DNA of 15,977 bases from Acidobacteriota bacterium (GTDB lineage: Bacteria; Acidobacteriota; Terriglobia; Bryobacterales; JACQDG01): NCBI GenBank assembly GCA_016201195.1, contig JACQDI010000796.1, forward strand, positions 1-15,977, written 5' to 3'. This document shows positions 1 through 5,159 of the stretch, piece by piece. The notes under the pieces are model-generated. The model made no database searches and had not been told where the DNA came from. It saw only the letters and a list, made by a program, of their open reading frames with translations. Position 1 is the stretch's first letter. Each line of letters starts with the position of its first letter. A program made the translations under genes and the position numbers.

Positions 1-52
1 AAAGTAGCAACCAAAGCCCGTTGAAAACCCAAACCCTCGGACGGGGGATTTA

Positions 53-109
53 GTTCAACCCCGATTCTGTCGCGGCTTACGCGCGACAGGAATCCTTAAT
101 TTGTTAGGC
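53..109 (-). other. attC-like recombination site of the toxin-antitoxin cassette
   Basis: Read on the minus strand, the site begins with GCCTAAC (109-103) and ends with GTTGAAC (59-53). Both fit the RYYYAAC and GTTRRRY core consensus exactly. Between them the arms GATTCCTGTCGCG (94-82) and CGCGACAGAATC (74-63) pair along their whole length except for one extra C in the first arm, the position where attC sites carry an extrahelical base. The loop is 7 bases. The total of 57 bp is at the short end of known attC lengths. The stop codon of the antitoxin gene lies inside the GTTGAAC box. Confidence 0.7.
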
Positions 110-351
110 TGGTGCGGTTCGTGAGCTTCGGCACGCAGTGGCGGCACCTTAGCTTCTGCTAGTGAAACCAAGAGCCGCAGAGCATCGTTGACCGCAGCGG
201 AATCTCTAAACACCGCCGCGACATCCGGATCGAGGAGCACGACATTCGTACCCTGGCGATAGCGCTCGTAGTACTTGCCTCGAACTGCGCCTGTAAAGTC
301 GTACTCGGGAAGCATGTCGTCGTCAGAATTGGTTCTCCGTTTTTGACTCAT
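55..351 (-). CDS. Antitoxin of a BrnT-type toxin-antitoxin pair
   Basis: A 98-residue protein that should bind and neutralise the BrnT-like toxin encoded just upstream and, as is usual for such antitoxins, repress the shared promoter. Residues 36-64 (NVVLLDPDVAAVF, then AAVNDALRLLV) have the strand-then-helix pattern of a ribbon-helix-helix DNA-binding unit. The N-terminal part (LPEYDF, GAVRGKYYERY) resembles the toxin-wrapping segment of small antitoxins found beside BrnT proteins. The ATG at 351 follows AGAGAATAAGG and overlaps the toxin gene by 29 bases, so the toxin gene comes first. The last 17 or so residues (82-98), basic and proline-rich, are encoded by the attC-like site and are unlikely to belong to the ancestral family. 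The family assignment is from memory of typical BrnT neighbours. Confidence 0.72.
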   Translation of the reverse strand: MSQKRRTNSDDDMLPEYDFTGAVRGKYYERYRQGTNVVLLDPDVAAVFRDSAAVNDALRLLVSLAEAKVPPLRAEAHEPHQPNKLRIPVARKPRQNRG

Positions 352-610
352 ACCTTATTCTCTCACGCCGGGTTGCACGCCTGGCGCTGATGATTCGGAT
401 GGCCTCACCACGATCTACGTGGACAACCACCAGCACCCGTCGCGATGCGGAGTAGCCGATCGTCACGACCCGAATCTCATCTATCGAATGGAGCGGATCT
501 GCAATCGTACCGGCGAATGGATCGCCGAAGACAGTAGACGCCTCATCGAAGGAGACGCCGTGCCCTGCCAAGTTGCGGGTGGCCTTGACCGGATCCCATT
601 CGAACTGCAC
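323..610 (-). CDS. brnT: BrnT family toxin (RelE-like ribonuclease fold)
   Basis: A 95-residue protein with the hallmark BrnT opening FEWDPVKATRNLAGHGVSF and the later segments RVVTIGYSASRRVLVVVHVD and IRIISARRATRRER. BrnT proteins are RelE-fold ribosome-independent ribonucleases that stop translation until their antitoxin binds them. Length and motif order match the family; the conserved basic and histidine positions (H17, the R-rich C-terminal helix) are present. The start at 610 directly opens the family pattern. The gene is first in a two-gene unit with the antitoxin at 55-351, and the unit lies between two attC-like sites, as stabilising cassettes often do. No promoter was identified in 611-689. 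Confidence 0.85.
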   Translation of the reverse strand: MQFEWDPVKATRNLAGHGVSFDEASTVFGDPFAGTIADPLHSIDEIRVVTIGYSASRRVLVVVHVDRGEAIRIISARRATRRERIRYESKTENQF

Positions 611-689
611 GCCTCGATCATACTACTGGCGCCGCTACTTCTGCCGCCGCACCCGATTTGTCGAGCCATCGCGCGACGCCGGCTCGTCA

Positions 690-755
690 GCCCAACGGCT
701 CAGGCGCTCAACCGCGAGCCGCTCTTGGGCCGGCGCCCGCAGCGCTTCGTTAGGC
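690..755 (-). other. attC-like recombination site of the NTF2-like cassette
   Basis: On the minus strand the site runs from GCCTAAC (755-749) to GTTGGGC (696-690), both exact matches to the core-site consensus and complementary to each other apart from a G-T pair. The inner arms are weaker: GCGCT recurs as AGCGC, with a bulge on one side and GC-rich sequence between. It begins 34 bases after the stop codon of the NTF2-like gene, the usual distance for a cassette. Orientation follows from the gene and from its likeness to other environmental attC sites. Confidence 0.62.
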
Positions 756-789
756 TCCGGCATTCAAACTACGACCGGGTGCAGTGCTC

Positions 790-1179
790 TCACTGCTGGG
801 CAACGCGAGTCCCTTGTCCGGCGACCATCTGCCAGCGCCCCAGCCGCTTCGCGAATATCAGTGTGATGCGATACTGACCACTATAGTCATAACCCTGATC
901 TATGCCTTTCATTGTCTCGCGGCTTGTCAGTACAGCGACATCAGCGTAGACCCGCACCTCGGTGTCATCACTGTTCCAAAACTCGCAGTTGAAGTCGGGT
1001 GTAAAGCTCGCTATGTACTTCTCCTTAGTCCAGACAGTCCTCGTGAAATCTGTGTAGACCCAGTCGTCAGCATAGAGGAGCTCAAGCGCTGCTGGATCAC
1101 GCCTCATATGAGCTTCCGCCCACTGACGAAGCAACGTCTTCACCGCTTGTTCATCATTGCTCTGTTGGTTCGTCGTCAT
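790..1179 (-). CDS. SnoaL/NTF2-like protein (DUF4440 type)
   Basis: A 129-residue single-domain protein of the NTF2-like superfamily. The N-terminal helix pair DEQAVKTLLRQWAEAHMRRD, then LELLYADDWVYTDFTR, WTKEKYIASF and the final strands YRITLIFAKRLGRWQMVAGQGT give the cone-shaped alpha+beta barrel typical of SnoaL and DUF4440 proteins. Members bind small molecules or act as cyclases, isomerases or ligand sensors, so no substrate can be named. The protein has no signal peptide or membrane segment and is likely cytosolic. The ATG at 1179 stands 39 bases inside the attC-like box at 1218-1224, and the stop is 34 bases before the next site, so this is a one-gene cassette. Confidence 0.85.
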   Translation of the reverse strand: MTTNQQSNDEQAVKTLLRQWAEAHMRRDPAALELLYADDWVYTDFTRTVWTKEKYIASFTPDFNCEFWNSDDTEVRVYADVAVLTSRETMKGIDQGYDYSGQYRITLIFAKRLGRWQMVAGQGTRVAQQ

Positions 1180-1217
1180 AGTGGATCAACCCCCTTCCCT
1201 AAATCGATAAGCGAGGA

Positions 1218-1284
1218 GTATAACAAAGGCATGCACCCGGCCAGCCAAAGAACGGCCGGCGGGTGATGCCCCAGCCCGTTAGTT
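1218..1284 (+). other. attC-like recombination site between two divergent cassettes
   Basis: The outer boxes are GTATAAC (1218-1224) and GTTAGTT (1278-1284), each one base off the core consensus. The inner arms GGCATGCACCC (1228-1238) and GGGTGATGCC (1261-1270) pair fully except for one extra G in the left arm, and GGCC recurs further in. The extra base in the left arm and the TATAACAA...GCATGCACC...GGTGATGC layout argue for plus orientation. However, the minus-strand NTF2-like gene to the left also starts just where a minus-oriented cassette would begin, so orientation is uncertain. The site sits head-to-head between the NTF2-like gene and the nuclease-like gene. Confidence 0.68.
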
Positions 1285-1314
1285 CCCCACCGGCCTGCGG
1301 CCGACAACGAAGCA

Positions 1315-1369
1315 CGAAAATACCCGCGCTGAGCGGGCTTGCAGAATCTGTGGGTTACGGGTATTTTCG
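1315..1369 (+). repeat. Perfect 12-bp inverted repeat in the leader of the nuclease-like gene
   Basis: CGAAAATACCCG (1315-1326) is repeated exactly in reverse complement at 1358-1369. The 31-base loop contains a small inner stem, CCGC/GCGG. It ends 54 bases before the start codon at 1424. No U-run follows, so it is not a typical terminator. It could be an RNA leader structure, a protein-binding site or part of a decayed recombination site. The function is unknown. Confidence 0.6.
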
Positions 1370-1423
1370 GGAGAGACACCCACCACGGGTCTGGATGGCG
1401 TTTGTTGGGCTTTGGAGGATGCC

Positions 1424-2398
1424 ATGGCCGTCTTAGTTGGCGACCGGCGGATCTACGTGAACACGAGAGACACGCAGACCGTGAAGATTTGTACGAGGCG
1501 CAACCGGCAGGGGCAATATGAGAAATACTATCGGATCAATCCACCCCTGGTGCTCGAACCGCGGCAAATGGAGCTGCTGATCTCCCGCTTCACCAGCCTC
1601 GCTGATTTAGAGCGATGGCTTGTGAATGATCGCAAAGCACACCGCGAGTCGCAGAACGAAGTCGGGGCCTCACCGGGGGCCGAGCCACTCGTGCAGCCGC
1701 CCCCGGCTGTCGGTGAGCCCCAGGAGGAGTTTGCTCACGAGGAGGAAACCGACGAATCGGCTGAGGTCGGGGGCGCGGTCGCTGAGATCCTCGATCTTCT
1801 CAAGGCGGACAAGTATTCTCCTGATGATGATCCGTGGCTCCACAACGCCAAGGACTTGGTCGAACAGTCGATTGATCGCCTACTGCAAGAGTTCATCGAA
1901 TACCCCTACTTACACCGCAGGGAACATTCCATCCACGCTCAGCTCTTCTGGATCATGATGTCGCATCAAGAACTTGCTGAACGGGTCCCGCTTGGCGATG
2001 ACCTTGCGGCGACGCAATTGGTTCATAAAGAGAGTGTGGGTCGAGAAGGGAACCGGCGTGGGAATTTCGATTTGGCAGTGCTCAGCCCAAAGCTCCTTCG
2101 CGGTTGCCCGAGCATCAAGGCGTTTACTGAGGGCCGTCTACAGGCCCCGATTGTTATCGAGATGGGCCTGGACTATGATGCTGAACATTTGGCCGGAGAT
2201 GCTAAGAAACTTATCAATAGCAAGCCCACCCATGGTTACTTGATCCATTTGGTTCGCGAACTGCCGAGGGAGTCGGCGGCGGAACAGATTGTCCTTGGTA
2301 TCGAGGCGAAGTTCGGAATCAAAACCGCATACGGTTGGAAAGCCAGCGGGCAAACGGCTTTCAAGCGTGTGAATGATCAAACTATCTCGGAAGAGTGA
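1424..2398 (+). CDS. Cassette-borne protein with PD-(D/E)XK-like C-terminal domain
   Basis: A 324-residue protein not recognised by name. The ATG at 1424 was chosen because GGAGG lies 5 bases upstream; an in-frame TTG at 1412 would add four residues. Residues 1-70 form a small alpha+beta region. Residues 75-120 are acidic, proline-rich and probably a flexible linker. From about 140 on there is a pattern like the PD-(D/E)XK nuclease core: a helix with HRREHSIHAQLFW (E167), a strand GNFDLAVLSP (D216), a strand IVIEMGLD (E246) and a following helix with lysines 261-262. The usual lysine after E246 is glycine (E-M-G), so the protein may be inactive or may use a migrated lysine. No methylase or helicase partner is adjacent. 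It is the only gene of its cassette and is cytosolic by sequence. Confidence 0.72.
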   Translation: MAVLVGDRRIYVNTRDTQTVKICTRRNRQGQYEKYYRINPPLVLEPRQMELLISRFTSLADLERWLVNDRKAHRESQNEVGASPGAEPLVQPPPAVGEPQEEFAHEEETDESAEVGGAVAEILDLLKADKYSPDDDPWLHNAKDLVEQSIDRLLQEFIEYPYLHRREHSIHAQLFWIMMSHQELAERVPLGDDLAATQLVHKESVGREGNRRGNFDLAVLSPKLLRGCPSIKAFTEGRLQAPIVIEMGLDYDAEHLAGDAKKLINSKPTHGYLIHLVRELPRESAAEQIVLGIEAKFGIKTAYGWKASGQTAFKRVNDQTISEE

Positions 2399-2431
2399 AT
2401 CGTAGTGTCCAACGAATGTTTCGCTAGACCA

Positions 2432-2551
2432 GCGTAACACCCCTGCCGAACAGCCTAACACGAAACGGCCGGCAGACCAGCCGGGACCGCAACTCCCTGT
2501 CCGGCAACAACTTCTCCTCCATTCATCAGCCTTGCCTGCGGGGTGTTAGAC
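2432..2551 (+). other. Probable long attC-like site after the nuclease-like gene
   Basis: GCGTAACACCCC with TGC next (2432-2446) pairs with GCGGGGTGTTAGAC (2538-2551) apart from one extra T in the left arm and a mismatch in the first box. The right box GTTAGAC fits the core consensus; the left box GCGTAAC is one base off. The 120-bp length resembles long attC sites such as the Vibrio cholerae repeats. A second stem (GCCGGGAC ... GTCCGGC, around 2479-2505) lies inside. The site starts 34 bases after the stop codon of the upstream gene. An alternative left box, GCCTAAC at 2453-2459, fits the consensus better but pairs less well. Confidence 0.45.
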
Positions 2552-2573
2552 TGACCGGTTCGGTCAGTCTAAC
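2545..2573. repeat. 29-bp palindrome built from two facing integron core boxes
   Basis: GTTAGACTGACCG (2545-2557) and its exact reverse complement (2561-2573) are separated by only GTT. Both outer ends read GTTAGAC, a consensus recombination box, one on each strand. The left half overlaps the right end of the attC-like site at 2432-2551, and the whole lies within the last codons of the integrase remnant. It may be a terminator hairpin of the old integrase gene, an attI-like relic or a recombination scar. Confidence 0.75.
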
Positions 2574-2591
2574 GCTCCCGGTCTCGCCCGA

Positions 2592-2631
2592 CACCGGCTT
2601 CCGGAGCCGGTGCAGGGGGCTATGAACCCCC
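2592..2631. repeat. Two consecutive small hairpins in the integrase tail
   Basis: CACCGGCT and AGCCGGTG (2592-2599, 2605-2612) form a perfect 8-bp stem with a 5-base loop, followed at once by GGGGG ... CCCCC (2615-2631). They follow the 29-bp palindrome by 18 bases, which makes three hairpins in under 90 bases. No U-run is present. A structural role is not evident. Confidence 0.5.
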
Positions 2632-3010
2632 AGCCCGCCGCGGTTCAACACATGCGTGTAGATTCGTGGTTTTGACGTCCTTGTGCCCTAAAAGCTCCTG
2701 GACCGTCCGGATGTCGTAGCCATCCTCCAGCAGATGGGTAGCTGGCTGGCGGCAGGCTTGGCAAGGCCAGCCCGCCGAACCGCCTCGTGGACCGCCCTTT
2801 GAACCACCGACTCATGTAAATGGTGGCGATGCTGGATGCCCGTCCTCCGGTCCACCGGCAACTGCTTGCAGTATAAGGACCCGCTTCCAGTTGCCACTTG
2901 CCCCCGCCGGTCTTAGGCCGACCGATCGCTCCGCATAATCCTCCCGCTCTTGCGGAGCCGGTCATTGCCGCCGGTCTCACAAAATCTCGGCGCCAATCCC
3001 CCCGATTAGG

Positions 3011-3706
3011 CTAGAGGTGCTCGATGCGGTCTTCCTCTTTCGCTCCGCTAAGAAAGGAAGCTCGAAGGTCCCACCACTGTTCCACGCGTTTCCGGCTGCC
3101 CAGTCCGACTGCCAGCGCCACCGCCAGTACCGTCCCTGACAGCAGGATTACGAAAGCGGCCAGTGTTGCCGTGCGGGCCACCTCGAGTTGCTCGGCCGCC
3201 GCCACAAACGTCAGCAGGCCCACGCCCACCCGCACGCCGCTGGCGATCAGGCGGGCCGATCCAATTCCCTCGTTCACCGCCCAGATCAGAGCGCCGCGGG
3301 CCAGGAATCTCCCCAGCAAGAAGCCGGCGAACACCACCAGGCCGGCCGTCGCCAGCCTTGGCAGATAGAGAAACGCGCTGGTCACCAGGCGAGAACCGAT
3401 TTCCGTGTTCAGGGCGTTAACCCCCATCAGAATTGCGCCACTGAGGATAAGCCAGAATGCGACTCGCGCTGTGAGGTGCGCGGCGCCAGACCCGTAATCG
3501 CCCATTATCGTGGAAACGCCCCATCGCCGCAGCGATACCTCCAGACGCGTGCTCATTCTGTGGAGCATCCACTGAACCAACCGGGCAATAACCCAGCCTG
3601 CCGCCAAAATCAGCAGCATGGCCAGCAAGTTCGGCAGCAGCAGCGCGACCTGCTGCCCCAGACGCTGCCACGACTCCTGCACAATCTGTCCCAGTGCTTT
3701 ACTCAT
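3011..3706 (-). CDS. Small membrane protein of the MscS-associated 'conserved TM helix' family
   Basis: A 231-residue inner-membrane protein. Hydrophobic segments lie at about 19-45, 76-102, 110-137, 150-172 and 178-204. The glycine-rich helices (NLLAMLLILAAGWVIARLVQ, LATAGLVVFAGFLLGRFLA) match the 'conserved TM helix' repeats found at the front of some mechanosensitive-channel proteins. The cytoplasmic beta domain that forms the body of true MscS channels is missing, so this is either a minimal relative or a subunit of unknown role. The ATG at 3706 follows a strong CGGAGG, 6 bases upstream. It is the third gene on this strand after the two glycosyltransferases, with a gap of 119 bases that carries a dispersed repeat, so co-transcription is possible but unproven. 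Confidence 0.75.
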   Translation of the reverse strand: MSKALGQIVQESWQRLGQQVALLLPNLLAMLLILAAGWVIARLVQWMLHRMSTRLEVSLRRWGVSTIMGDYGSGAAHLTARVAFWLILSGAILMGVNALNTEIGSRLVTSAFLYLPRLATAGLVVFAGFLLGRFLARGALIWAVNEGIGSARLIASGVRVGVGLLTFVAAAEQLEVARTATLAAFVILLSGTVLAVALAVGLGSRKRVEQWWDLRASFLSGAKEEDRIEHL

Positions 3707-3736
3707 TTCAACCTCCGATAACCGCTTGCTGACGCG

Positions 3737-3788
3737 CGCGGCTCTGTAGATTCAACGCCTTACCGAGCCGCGACCGTGAGGGAGCGGG
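3737..3788. repeat. REP-like dispersed repeat with a hairpin
   Basis: CGCGGCTC (3737-3744) pairs with GAGCCGCG (3765-3772), and the right arm continues as ACCGTGAGGGAGCGGG. I know this right-hand string as a frequently repeated, often mis-translated element in Acidobacteriota and Planctomycetota genomes. It lies in the gap between the glycosyltransferase gene and the membrane-protein gene. There is only one copy in this window, so repetitiveness rests on memory. Confidence 0.55.
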
Positions 3789-3825
3789 GTTTTGCCACGG
3801 GCTGCTGCTAGCCGCGTCTCCAGCT

Positions 3826-5154
3826 TCACGCGTGGCTGGGACGCGGCAAAGGCCCCAGCGCCACCGCCTCTTTTTCGGGCCCTGGGGCCGGTGTGCCTTG
3901 CCACTGTTCGATCAGGTAAGGCTTCCATTGTTCGTAGAGCAAACAAAGTCCTTCGATCTTCTCTTCCACCTCAGCCGCCAGGCTTTCCCGGGTGTCCTTC
4001 ACAAAGGATGCCACGCGGCCCATGTAGACCGGCGTGAGCGATCGCAACAGGTGATCGGGGTGAACCTTGCGCAGGTGAAACGCCGCGGCGAAATCGTAAG
4101 CCACCTTCACCCACAGCTCGTCGGGTAGATGAAAATCTGGCGCGGCAAGGCGGCCCAACTGGCGCAATGCGCGTGCGGTCCCGGGCTGCAGCGCCAGATC
4201 CCATACCTGGCCCAGATCTTCCAGCCCGCGGCGGAAGTGTTGGATCATGCGTTCCAGGTTCACCTGAATCGGCTCCAGCCCCACGCCGAACCGAAAGCCA
4301 AAGACCGGGACATCCCGGCTGGCTCGGACGGGCTTCCACACCGCCGCGTGGGTTTCCATCAGCCGAAACACGGAGCCGACCACCTGGGTCAGCATGGCGC
4401 TCAGATCGCTGCCTGGATCCTTGGCGTCATGAATCTTGGCCCCCAGGAAGCTCTGGCAAACGCGAAAGCCTCCGCAAATCGCGGTGGTGGTCATCCAGAT
4501 GTCGATACCGTAGCGCGCCACGTCGGTGTCCCACACATCCTGCTGCAGGTAATGGCTGGCGAGGCGGCCCGAAAACCCGAAGTCGCCGCCGATCGGCTGC
4601 CGCACCCGCTGGCCGTACAACGCGCGCGTCAGGGGGTAAACAATTGAGTTGGTGATCGTGCCGTCATACTTGTGGCGCAAGTAGTAAGGAGCCACGTAGT
4701 CATAGCCGGCGTGGAGCAGGGGCCGCAACAGCAGCTCGATCCACTCCGGCGTGATGCTGCGCAAGTCGGAGTCGACGACCGCACACGCCTGCGCCCCCAA
4801 TAGTTCCGCGATCCGGAAGATCGCCCGGAAAGCGCTGCCCTTGCCGGGAACTCCGTGATACGGCGTGACCAGCCGGTGCACCGGATGCACAGGGTGAGAG
4901 AGCATCAGCAGATGGCTTTCGTCGGTTCGAGCGGAAAGCACGGCCTCTCGCGTCCCGTCAGTGGAGCCGCCGTCGGAATTGACAAGGACCGCCCGCGACT
5001 GCGGAAAGTACTTCAGCAATCCGGCTTCGACCGCGTGAATCACGTGCCGGACGGTGCGAGCGTTGTTGAAGCTCGGCACACCCACCACGATGTCCGCGCC
5101 CTGAAGCGCCCGCACCTGGTCGAGGATGTCCGCTCGGAGAATCTTTTCCGACAT
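3826..5154 (-). CDS. GT-A fold glycosyltransferase (GT2/GT81-like)
   Basis: A 442-residue cytosolic glycosyltransferase without a membrane segment. The GT-A core is clear: VVGVPSFNNARTV at 23-35, the nucleotide-site NSDGGSTDGT at 59-68, GVPGKGSAFR at 101-110, and the metal-binding DSD at 128-130. GGDFG at 189-193 and YGIDIWMTTTA at 215-225 match acceptor-site motifs of the glucosyl-3-phosphoglycerate synthase type. The C-terminal 150 residues are helical and not assigned. The donor is probably a nucleotide sugar; the acceptor is unknown. The start codon lies 5 bases after the stop of the preceding glycosyltransferase gene and lacks a clear ribosome site, which suggests translational coupling and a joint pathway. 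Compatible-solute (glucosylglycerate-type) or cell-envelope glycoside synthesis are the likely roles. Confidence 0.82.
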   Translation of the reverse strand: MSEKILRADILDQVRALQGADIVVGVPSFNNARTVRHVIHAVEAGLLKYFPQSRAVLVNSDGGSTDGTREAVLSARTDESHLLMLSHPVHPVHRLVTPYHGVPGKGSAFRAIFRIAELLGAQACAVVDSDLRSITPEWIELLLRPLLHAGYDYVAPYYLRHKYDGTITNSIVYPLTRALYGQRVRQPIGGDFGFSGRLASHYLQQDVWDTDVARYGIDIWMTTTAICGGFRVCQSFLGAKIHDAKDPGSDLSAMLTQVVGSVFRLMETHAAVWKPVRASRDVPVFGFRFGVGLEPIQVNLERMIQHFRRGLEDLGQVWDLALQPGTARALRQLGRLAAPDFHLPDELWVKVAYDFAAAFHLRKVHPDHLLRSLTPVYMGRVASFVKDTRESLAAEVEEKIEGLCLLYEQWKPYLIEQWQGTPAPGPEKEAVALGPLPRPSHA

Positions 5155-5159
5155 GCCGG

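Larger units (their letters stand above)
53..2551. mobile_element. Integron-type gene-cassette array with a decayed integrase at one end
   Basis: Four imperfect inverted repeats in this stretch end in sequences close to the integron core-site pair RYYYAAC ... GTTRRRY (53-109, 690-755, 1218-1284, 2432-2551). Three of them have an extra unpaired base in one arm, as attC sites do. Between them lie single small genes or a gene pair of classic cassette type: a toxin-antitoxin pair, an NTF2-like protein and a stand-alone nuclease-like protein. Stop codons of two genes lie 34 bases from the next site. A remnant of an integron-type tyrosine recombinase abuts the right end. No attI site was recognised. 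The alternative is an integrase-less attC cluster next to an unrelated recombinase relic. Confidence 0.62.
2526..2985 (-). pseudogene. Remnant of an integron-type tyrosine recombinase (C-terminal half, frameshifted)
   Basis: Three reading-frame pieces on the minus strand align in order with the C-terminal catalytic domain of integron integrases. The first (about 2897-2740) reads DRRTGIQHRHHLHES followed by VVQRAVHEAVRRAGLAKPA. The second (2739-2665) reads THLLEDGYDIRTV and QELLGHKDVKTT. The third (2663 down to a TGA at 2528-2526) reads IYTHVLNRGGLGVHSPL. The frame change at 2664 fits a 2-base deletion. The first junction has lost the CHTFRHSFA block with its catalytic arginine. The histidine of LGHKD and the nucleophilic tyrosine of IYTHV remain, but in different frames. 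Upstream of 2897 only faint likeness is left, and the N-terminal half is gone. It cannot encode an active enzyme. The run VQRAVxEAVxxAGLxKPA is what points to the integron class rather than XerC/D. Confidence 0.85.

Noticed and set aside
419..877. 152-codon plus-strand frame
   Set aside because: Overlaps the BrnT gene and an attC-like site in antisense; its composition is not protein-like.
784..1266. 160-codon plus-strand frame
   Set aside because: Antisense to the NTF2-like gene and running through the attC-like site; no domain seen.
53..2573. The series of dyads as a CRISPR array
   Set aside because: The repeats differ in sequence and length, are hundreds of bases apart with genes between them, and no cas gene is present.
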